Positions 1-5,195 of a DNA stretch of 6,657 bases are shown here, piece by piece (position 1 is the first letter of the stretch; each line of letters starts with the position of its first letter). The DNA comes from Candidatus Saccharibacteria bacterium UBA949 (GTDB taxonomy: Bacteria; Patescibacteriota; Saccharimonadia; Saccharimonadales; Saccharimonadaceae): positions 70,149 through 76,805 of the forward strand of contig DBCV01000013.1 of the NCBI GenBank assembly GCA_002293245.1. Direction: 5' to 3'. The notes beneath the pieces are model-generated. The model saw only the letters and a program-made list of their open reading frames with translations, was not told where the DNA came from and searched no databases. A program made the position numbers and the translations under genes.

Positions 1-935
1 GTTTTTGGCGAAAGCTTGGGCGGGTAATTAGGTATGGTGTGGCTAGTTTCTTCCGCAATGCGTGGTTGAGTTTGGCGGCAACGATTATTATGATTGTCAC
101 ACTGGCGGTTGGTGCAACGGCGCTTTTGGCTCGAAATATCTCGGCGGATATTATTAATAATATAGAGAATGAAGTTGATATGTCTATTTACCTCAAACAA
201 GGGACTTCGCGCTCGACTGTGGATACGATTGTGGCCGATTTGGAGAGTTTTGCCAGTGTAAACGAGGTGCGAGTGACTTCGCCAGAAGAGGCTTTTCGCG
301 AATTCGCAAGTCAGCATCTGGATGATCCGGGTATGATGGCGGCCATCAATGAAGCAACTAACCAGTTCTTTTGGTTTGTCAACATTCAGGTGGAGGATAT
401 TACCGATACTAGAGAGCTCGAAACGTATGTTGGCGAAAATGAACTAGTGAGGTCGAGTTTGGAGCCAAGTGAACCGCCGAGCTTCATTAGTGAACAGCGG
501 GAGCAGATTGCGTGGATTGGCAAGATTACGGACGTGATCGAAAAGATTTGTATCGGCGCCGGGATAGTATTTGTTGTGATTTCGATTTTGATCATTTTTA
601 ACACAATTCAGATGACCATCTTTAACCGTAAGGACGAGATTCGCATGATGAAACTGGTTGGCGCTTCGAAGAGCTTTATCCGCGGACCGTTCTTGATCGA
701 GGCGACATTGTACGGGGTGATTGCTGCGATTGTGACATTTGGGATGATGATGAGCGGCTGGACGCTGGTGATTAAGTTTGCCGAGGACATGGACTTGATA
801 GGAGCATTTTATGGAACGAACGTGTGGCTGCACGATAATTGGCTGTTAGCATTATTTGGGCTTTTGGTCTCGGGTGTTTTGATTGGTGTAGTTTCGTCGT
901 CGTTGGCGGCAAGAAAATACCTAAAGCGAATTTGA
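1..935 (+). CDS. ftsX: Cell division protein FtsX, 5'-truncated by the window edge
   Basis: FtsX is the integral-membrane half of the FtsEX complex, an ABC-transporter-like machine that uses FtsE ATP hydrolysis to switch on peptidoglycan hydrolases at the septum. Counting from the GTG at base 39, the protein has a first membrane helix at about residues 10-31, a large extracytoplasmic loop at about 32-165, and three C-terminal helices at about 170-194, 218-245 and 268-290. The family signature between helices 2 and 3 is clear: NTIQMTIFNRKDEIRMMKLV followed by GAS. The reading frame (phase from base 3) is open upstream of the GTG to the window edge and encodes WRKLGRVIRYG, a basic stretch of the kind that precedes helix 1 in FtsX. 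The GTG has no convincing Shine-Dalgarno. I therefore take the true start, and ftsE, to lie before the window. The gene ends in TGA inside the -35 box of the next gene's promoter. Confidence 0.93.
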   Translation, partial: FWRKLGRVIRYGVASFFRNAWLSLAATIIMIVTLAVGATALLARNISADIINNIENEVDMSIYLKQGTSRSTVDTIVADLESFASVNEVRVTSPEEAFREFASQHLDDPGMMAAINEATNQFFWFVNIQVEDITDTRELETYVGENELVRSSLEPSEPPSFISEQREQIAWIGKITDVIEKICIGAGIVFVVISILIIFNTIQMTIFNRKDEIRMMKLVGASKSFIRGPFLIEATLYGVIAAIVTFGMMMSGWTLVIKFAEDMDLIGAFYGTNVWLHDNWLLALFGLLVSGVLIGVVSSSLAARKYLKRI

Positions 936-960
936 CAAATCATTACGCTTGCGCTATAAT
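932..960 (+). promoter_or_regulatory. Perfect consensus sigma-70-type promoter for the PcsB-like gene
   Basis: TTGACA (932-937) and TATAAT (955-960) are both exact consensus and are separated by the optimal 17 bp. The -35 box contains the ftsX stop codon (933-935). Transcription should start near 967, leaving a leader of only about 10 nt that still carries part or all of the GGAG at 968-971 before the ATG at 977. The match is seen directly; activity is inferred. Confidence 0.85.
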
Positions 961-967
961 TGGCGCA
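950..967 (+). promoter_or_regulatory. Inverted repeat bracketing the -10 box (possible operator)
   Basis: TGCGC (950-954) and GCGCA (963-967) are perfect 5-bp inverted arms around an 8-bp centre that holds the TATAAT box. A protein bound here would block RNA polymerase. The arms are short, so chance is a real alternative. Confidence 0.3.
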
Positions 968-976
968 GGAGTAAAA

Positions 977-2200
977 ATGCGAGTAAAAACAATAAAAACA
1001 GATGTGCAAAAGTGGGTAAGGATTGGCGCTGCTGTGGTTTTGGGCGGATTTATCTTGGCAAATCTAACTGGTGTTGTAAAAATTACAACATTGTTTGGGT
1101 CTGTGCAAGTATCGGCGACCACTGGTATGGACAGATTGAATGAAATCAAGGGCGAGCTAGAAGATGTTGAAAGCAAGATCAAGGAGTACGAAAACAAGGC
1201 GAATGAATTAGCGGCGCAAGCTGATACGTTGAACAATAAAATAGCACAGCTGCAGGCCGAAGCGAGTGCGCTTACGGAGTTAATCAAAAAGAGCCAAATT
1301 GAGCTGGAAAAAGTGACGGAAGAAATCAAGGTGACTGAGCAAAGGATTCAGGACAACCGCGATGCATTAGGTAAGATTATGGTGGACAAATATATGAACG
1401 AGAAGGTGTCGCTGGTGGAGCGGCTAGCGAGCAGTAAGAATCTGAGCGACTTTATTGACGAAGAAGCCAAGATGTCTTCGGTGAGCGACTCGTTGAACCA
1501 AAGAGTACAAGATATTAAAGCGGATAAGGCGCGGTTGGAGGGGCAAAAACGAGAAGTTGAGCGATTGATAGAAGCACAAAAATCGCAAAAGAAGATGCTT
1601 GAGGACGCACAGGGCGAACAGCAAAGAATCTTGGACGAGACGCAGGGGCAAGAGGCGGCGTATCAATCGATGAGGTCAGATGCAGATGGTAGACGAATGG
1701 AGCTGATGCAAGAGCAGAAGAAGATAATGGACGAGCTGTTGGCTGGGCAAAATGTCGCAAATCGACCGCCGGGTGGGATGGCAGTGAGGAATTACAGCGG
1801 CGAGTTGGGTTGTACTGGTGGTTACTCATACTGTGACGGTGGACTGGATTATACGGTTGACGAGTGGAGATTGTACGCACGGGAATGCGTGAGTTATGCA
1901 GCTTGGGCTATGGAGTATAGATTTGGTAAAGATGTCCGGAGCTTTCAGGGGCGAGGAAATGCTAACCAGTGGCCGGATTCGGCACCTGCGCTGATGGGTG
2001 CGCGGACGGATAATATACCGGAGGTTGGCTCGGTGGCAATTTGGTATGTGGGCGTATATGGCCATGCAATGGTGGTTGAGCAAATTCTGAATGACGGTTG
2101 GATCAAAGTTTCGCAATATAATTACGCGGTGAATGGGCAGTATTCTACGATGGAGATACCCTCGGATGCAGTTGTTTATATCCATTTTAGAAATAAGTGA
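977..2200 (+). CDS. PcsB-like peptidoglycan hydrolase: coiled coil plus CHAP domain
   Basis: A 407-residue predicted exported cell-wall hydrolase. Residues 1-13 are basic, about 15-33 are hydrophobic, and VSA at 45-47 followed by TT could be a signal peptidase site, so the protein is secreted or N-terminally anchored. Residues about 50-255 form a long charged coiled coil containing the PcsB/CwlO-style segment LVERLASSKNLSDFIDEEAK (147-166). A Gly/Pro linker leads to a CHAP domain (about 280-405) with probable nucleophile Cys304 in ARECVSYA, His363 in YGHAMVVE and possible third residue Asn382 in SQYNY. CHAP domains act as amidases or endopeptidases on peptidoglycan; which bond is cut cannot be told. 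In the PcsB family the coiled coil holds the enzyme inactive until FtsX engages it, and this gene directly follows ftsX. The ATG at 977 is preferred because of GGAG at 968-971 and the promoter just upstream; the frame is open further 5', but a longer start would overlap ftsX and precede the promoter. Cys279 and Cys286 near the linker could form a disulfide. Confidence 0.9.
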   Translation: MRVKTIKTDVQKWVRIGAAVVLGGFILANLTGVVKITTLFGSVQVSATTGMDRLNEIKGELEDVESKIKEYENKANELAAQADTLNNKIAQLQAEASALTELIKKSQIELEKVTEEIKVTEQRIQDNRDALGKIMVDKYMNEKVSLVERLASSKNLSDFIDEEAKMSSVSDSLNQRVQDIKADKARLEGQKREVERLIEAQKSQKKMLEDAQGEQQRILDETQGQEAAYQSMRSDADGRRMELMQEQKKIMDELLAGQNVANRPPGGMAVRNYSGELGCTGGYSYCDGGLDYTVDEWRLYARECVSYAAWAMEYRFGKDVRSFQGRGNANQWPDSAPALMGARTDNIPEVGSVAIWYVGVYGHAMVVEQILNDGWIKVSQYNYAVNGQYSTMEIPSDAVVYIHFRNK

Positions 2201-2211
2201 TATAATATAAT
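2198..2211 (+). promoter_or_regulatory. Extended -10 promoter for the Ctp protease gene
   Basis: TG (2198-2199), one base, then TATAAT (2201-2206) is an exact extended -10 element; a second TATAAT overlaps at 2206-2211. No good -35 box lies at 16-18 bp, which an extended -10 can tolerate. The TG belongs to the stop codon of the preceding gene. The first -10 predicts transcript start near 2213, 2 nt before the ATG at 2215, and no Shine-Dalgarno lies in front of that ATG. Confidence 0.6.
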
Positions 2212-2214
2212 CAT

Positions 2215-3441
2215 ATGAGAGATAGTGAGGTAGAAATCGAAACGTCCGAAAAGCAACGCAGGAGCTTGCCGCTAGCCGGCGTGGTGATGATTGCGGCGAT
2301 ATGTTTGGTGGCGGGAATTGCTCTGGGCGCAAGGGGTGATTTTATGGCGCGAGTGGGTGCGATATTCGGGCTGCGCTGGGGTGATTCGGCACTGAATCTG
2401 GACAGTGTGAATTCGGTATATAGCGAGCTGGCGCGGGATTTTGACGGAGATTTGGATACAGGGGCGCTAATTGAGGGCGCAAAAAAGGGGTTGGTTGAAG
2501 CGGCCGGCGACCCATATACGACATATATGACGTCTGCGGAAGCTGCTGAGTATACAAAGAGTCTGAACGGAGATGTTGGGGCCGGGATTGGCGTGGAAGT
2601 AGGTATGCGGGATGGTTTTGCGACAGTAGTGAAGGTGCTGAAGGATAACCCAGCATTGAAAGCAGGTGTGAAAGCTGGCGATGTTTTCGCTGAAGTGAAT
2701 GGCGAAGATGTGCTTGGCATGACAACAGAAGAAGTTGTTTCGCGAGTCAAGGGGGAAACAGGAACAAGTGTGGCTGTTGTATTTGCACGTGATGGCGAGC
2801 TAAAAAGCTTTAATATCACTAGGGCTCAAATCAATAATCCCAGCTCGGTGGTGGAGTATAAAGGCGAGGGCGGCAAGGTCGCAGTAATTAGATTGTCACG
2901 CTTTGACCAAAAAACCGGTGCGGAAATGCAGGATATAGCACAGGAAATTGTAAGTAAGGGTATTGATAAAATCGTGCTGGATGTGCGGGGCAACGGCGGA
3001 GGTTATTTGGCGTCGGCGCAAAACATGCTGAGTCTGTGGCTGGATGACAAAGTAATGATGATCGAGAAAACAAAGGATGATCAGATGGAAATGAAGACAT
3101 GGTCGGGCCGGGCTGTTTTGGCTGGCAAGGAGACGCTCGTGTTGATTGACGGGGGATCGGCGAGTGCTAGCGAGATTGTGGCTGGGGCATTGAAGGATCA
3201 CGGCATGGCGGAATTGGTTGGCGAAACCACGTTCGGCAAGGGGAGTGTTCAAGATATGGTGGAGGTTGCGGGTGGAATACTGAAGGTGTCTATCGCCAGA
3301 TGGTTCACGCCGAACGACGTGAGTATCACGGGCGACGGCATAAAGCCAGACCAGGAGGTGAAAATGACATTCGACGATGCAAATGCGGGCCGCGATCCGC
3401 AGTTGGATAAGGCCCTACAATTATTAAAGGAGGCAAAGTGA
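2215..3441 (+). CDS. S41 family carboxy-terminal processing protease (Ctp) with PDZ domain
   Basis: A 408-residue serine protease of the CtpA/CtpB/Prc family, which trims or degrades proteins outside the cytoplasmic membrane from their C-termini. A membrane anchor or uncleaved signal lies at about residues 19-38. An N-terminal helical part with the family-typical DPYTTYMT (99-106) is followed by a PDZ domain (about 120-195, including AGIGVEV and AGVKAGDVFAEVNG) and the S41 catalytic core with LDVRGNGGG (255-263). By alignment from memory with E. coli Prc (Ser430, Asp441, Lys455), the catalytic residues are Ser317 in GGSASASEI, Asp328 in LKDHG and Lys342 in FGKG; the spacings of 11 and 14 match exactly. 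Length is usual for a bacterial Ctp. No other in-frame start precedes the membrane helix. The position after a peptidoglycan hydrolase gene suggests an envelope role, perhaps proteolytic control of such enzymes as known for Prc-MepS; that link is inference. The stop overlaps the next start by one base. Confidence 0.95.
   Translation: MRDSEVEIETSEKQRRSLPLAGVVMIAAICLVAGIALGARGDFMARVGAIFGLRWGDSALNLDSVNSVYSELARDFDGDLDTGALIEGAKKGLVEAAGDPYTTYMTSAEAAEYTKSLNGDVGAGIGVEVGMRDGFATVVKVLKDNPALKAGVKAGDVFAEVNGEDVLGMTTEEVVSRVKGETGTSVAVVFARDGELKSFNITRAQINNPSSVVEYKGEGGKVAVIRLSRFDQKTGAEMQDIAQEIVSKGIDKIVLDVRGNGGGYLASAQNMLSLWLDDKVMMIEKTKDDQMEMKTWSGRAVLAGKETLVLIDGGSASASEIVAGALKDHGMAELVGETTFGKGSVQDMVEVAGGILKVSIARWFTPNDVSITGDGIKPDQEVKMTFDDANAGRDPQLDKALQLLKEAK
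3426..3433 (+). promoter_or_regulatory. Strong ribosome binding site for the response regulator
   Basis: AAAGGAGG is a full match to the 16S anti-Shine-Dalgarno end. It lies inside the 3' end of the protease gene, 7 nt before the ATG at 3441 and only 4 nt before an in-frame GTG at 3438, so it favours the ATG. Confidence 0.8.
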
Positions 3442-3830
3442 TGGATCAAGATGGAATGGCGAAAAAGCGAGTACTATTGGTTGACGATGACAAGGAGTTG
3501 CTGGGTGTTTTGAGCGACCGATTTGTTTTGGAGGGATTTGATGTACGAGTTGTTGATGATGGAGAGAAGGCATTAGATGAAGCGCGGGATTTTCATCCGG
3601 ATGTAGTGTTGTTGGACGTGATGATGCCAGGGGTGAGTGGATTTGATGTATTGGACATATTGAAGCATACGCCGGAAACCGTTGGCGCACGGGTGATTAT
3701 GCTTACGGCGCTTTCGCAAGAAAAAGACCGCGAGTTAGCAAGAACCTCTGGCGCCGACGAGTACCTGGTGAAATCGCAAGTTCCGATTGAAGATATTGTC
3801 AAAATTGCCCAACGGGTTTTGGAAAAATAA
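3441..3830 (+). CDS. Stand-alone receiver-domain response regulator (CheY-like)
   Basis: A 129-residue protein made of one receiver domain and nothing else. It would be phosphorylated by a histidine kinase and act through protein contacts, since no DNA-binding or enzymatic output domain is present. The conserved residues are all there: acidic pair Asp15/Asp16 in LLVDDD, phosphoacceptor Asp59 in VVLLDVMMPG, Thr89 in IMLTA, and Lys111 in YLVKS. The start ATG shares its A with the TGA of the protease gene (TGATG), so translation is probably coupled. A GTG at 3438 and an ATG at 3456 are alternative starts; the Shine-Dalgarno spacing supports 3441. No histidine kinase gene is in the window, so its partner lies elsewhere. 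The domain call is certain; the pathway is unknown. Confidence 0.94.
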   Translation: MDQDGMAKKRVLLVDDDKELLGVLSDRFVLEGFDVRVVDDGEKALDEARDFHPDVVLLDVMMPGVSGFDVLDILKHTPETVGARVIMLTALSQEKDRELARTSGADEYLVKSQVPIEDIVKIAQRVLEK

Positions 3831-3838
3831 TGGGCGGG

Positions 3839-3846
3839 AAAGGAGG
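3839..3846 (+). promoter_or_regulatory. Strong ribosome binding site for the DUF2569-like gene
   Basis: AAAGGAGG ends 5 nt before GTG 3852, 2 nt before TTG 3849 and 17 nt before ATG 3864. The spacing decides for the GTG. Confidence 0.75.
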
Positions 3847-3851
3847 TTTTG

Positions 3852-4895
3852 GTGGCGCTTCCAATGATGAATCAAGCTGGTGAAAGCAGTGGGACTGGTG
3901 TAGGGGCGGCTGGTTCTGGTGACACGAAGACTCCGGGGCTGCCATCCTGGGTAAAAACTGGACCAGATGTGACTGAAACTAGTCGGAGAACTTCGCTGAA
4001 GGCTGGATTTTGGGAACTGGGTGAATCGGTAAAGGGCACGTTTGCGAGAATAAAGGAGCGGATAAAAAATCGACCAGAACGGCCGAGCAATGCACAGTAC
4101 GGTTGGGTGGCTGGCCCGGGGAACGGGCAAGCTACGCAGACTGGCGAGGGGGGTCTGCAGCGCAAACAGCAATTTGAGGTGTCTGGTCAGGCGGCGCTTT
4201 CGGCACGCCAGCAGCAGGTGCGGCAATTGGCCGAGAGTGGATCCAGGCGCACGGCCCCATGGGCGTTGCGATTTAGGGCGTTGCAATCGCGGTTAAGGGC
4301 TTCGAAAACCGACGTTGCTGCTGCACAAGCTGAGGCGCAGAAAATTGAGGTAGAGCAGAGATCGTTGGCGGGCGTGGATGGCTGGCTGATGATATTTGTG
4401 GTGATTTTCGGAGTGGTTGGACTTTTGGCACTAGTCATGTTTCTACTGTCTTTGTCTGTGGTGGCCTGGCCATTCTCGGTTTTGTCTCTGATTAACTATG
4501 CGTTGGCTCCGCCGTTAGTTATTGTATCCGTAGCAACAATCGTGCTGATATTTCGGCGTAAAAAAATCGGCAAAAAATTTGCCTATGCGAATTTGGTGTT
4601 GGTAGCGGTTTATTTGGATTTAATGGTGGTGGTAGTATCAGCTTGGGATACTTATGTGGGGAGCAAGGACGTTTGGACAGCGCTGATATCGGTGCTGTTG
4701 TCCGGAGTGTTGCCGGCTCTGCTTTACGCACCGGTGGTCTATCTGTGCATACGGTATTTCGGACGCTCTAGGCGGGTGCGCGAAACATTGACCGAGGAGA
4801 AAGTAAAGGGTGAAAAGACCGAGCTCGCAGAAAATACTGCGACCACCCCAGAGCTGGGATTCGCTACACGCTATATTACGCAAAAGAGAGGCTAA
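3852..4895 (+). CDS. DUF2569-like four-helix membrane protein with long polar N-terminus
   Basis: A 347-residue protein of unknown function. Residues 1-170 are polar, Gly/Ser/Thr-rich at first, then basic (for example RIKERIKNRPER at 67-78) and finally Ala/Gln-rich and probably helical (about 112-170); this part should be cytoplasmic and partly disordered. From residue 174 the sequence GVDGWLMIF and four predicted helices (about 177-203, 215-234, 244-264 and 276-302), ending in a basic RYFGRSRRVRETLT, resemble the DUF2569 family layout (GIGGWL at the start, a Lys/Arg-Ser-Lys/Arg-Val tail at the end). That assignment is from memory of the family pattern. A charged tail of about 45 residues follows. 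The gene starts 21 nt after the response regulator and is likely in the same transcript, which suggests but does not prove a shared process. The GTG start is chosen from Shine-Dalgarno spacing. Its stop overlaps that of the opposing rpmA. Confidence 0.8.
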   Translation: MALPMMNQAGESSGTGVGAAGSGDTKTPGLPSWVKTGPDVTETSRRTSLKAGFWELGESVKGTFARIKERIKNRPERPSNAQYGWVAGPGNGQATQTGEGGLQRKQQFEVSGQAALSARQQQVRQLAESGSRRTAPWALRFRALQSRLRASKTDVAAAQAEAQKIEVEQRSLAGVDGWLMIFVVIFGVVGLLALVMFLLSLSVVAWPFSVLSLINYALAPPLVIVSVATIVLIFRRKKIGKKFAYANLVLVAVYLDLMVVVVSAWDTYVGSKDVWTALISVLLSGVLPALLYAPVVYLCIRYFGRSRRVRETLTEEKVKGEKTELAENTATTPELGFATRYITQKRG

Positions 4896-5179
4896 GCTTT
4901 AGGCGCTGGCACGACCATGACCCGTGTGCGCGGGACGTTTTTGCCAGAAAAACGCAACTTTTTGGTTTTGACAAATTCGACAATGCCGTCTTCGGCAGCA
5001 TGAATTGTATAATTCGCGGAGAGATAGGTGCCGGGGCCAGCGATTTTGGTGGAACCGGTTTGGCGGACGATTACCTCGCCTTTTTTGACTTTTTGGCCAC
5101 CAAAACGCTTGACGCCAAGGCGTGGGCCTGCATTGTTGTGGACGTTTTTGGCTGTGCCGCCAGCTTTGACATGTGACAT
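4892..5179 (-). CDS. rpmA: 50S ribosomal protein L27
   Basis: L27 sits in the large ribosomal subunit with its N-terminus near the peptidyl-transferase centre. The 95-residue product shows the family core: SHVKAGGTAKN at 2-12, RLGVKRFGGQKVKKGEVIVR at 20-39 and RQTGSTKIAGPGTYL at 39-53, then the C-terminal beta section with DGIVEF at 64-69. Compared with E. coli (AHKKAGG after Met), the N-terminus reads SHVKAGG, so the basic residue at position 4 is Val. There is no cleavable N-terminal extension of the Firmicutes type. The C-terminus is somewhat longer than in E. coli. The usual partner rplU (L21) is not adjacent; instead the gene follows a methyltransferase gene by 16 nt and is probably co-transcribed with it. 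Confidence 0.97.
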   Translation of the reverse strand: MSHVKAGGTAKNVHNNAGPRLGVKRFGGQKVKKGEVIVRQTGSTKIAGPGTYLSANYTIHAAEDGIVEFVKTKKLRFSGKNVPRTRVMVVPAPKA

Positions 5180-5189
5180 TTGTTATATA

Positions 5190-5194
5190 CTCCT
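5190..5194 (-). promoter_or_regulatory. Ribosome binding site for rpmA
   Basis: AGGAG on the minus strand lies 10 nt before the rpmA ATG, in the 16-nt gap after the methyltransferase stop. The spacing is slightly long but usable. Confidence 0.6.
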
Positions 5195-5195
5195 G

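Noticed and set aside
839..976. A longer start for the PcsB-like protein, 46 codons upstream
   Set aside because: It would overlap ftsX by about 97 bases, lie upstream of the perfect promoter, and add a non-typical N-terminus before a normal signal sequence. The ATG at 977 has a GGAG.
2211..2819. Long open frame (202 codons) opposite the protease gene
   Set aside because: It mirrors a well-supported S41 protease; its Ser/Pro/Ala-rich product is what an antisense frame of such a gene gives.
3735..4286. Open frame of 183 codons on the minus strand across the regulator and membrane protein genes
   Set aside because: Low-complexity Arg/Ser/Pro/Leu translation, spans two real genes and their junction, no ribosome site.
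4561..4583. A7 and A6 runs (a possible frameshift site) in the membrane protein gene
   Set aside because: The zero frame continues with sensible transmembrane sequence, and no stop, structure or product change supports recoding.
4892..4902. CTAA-GCT-TTAG inverted repeat at the convergent junction as a terminator
   Set aside because: Only 4-bp arms that are AT-rich, no T-tract after it; too weak to act as an intrinsic terminator.
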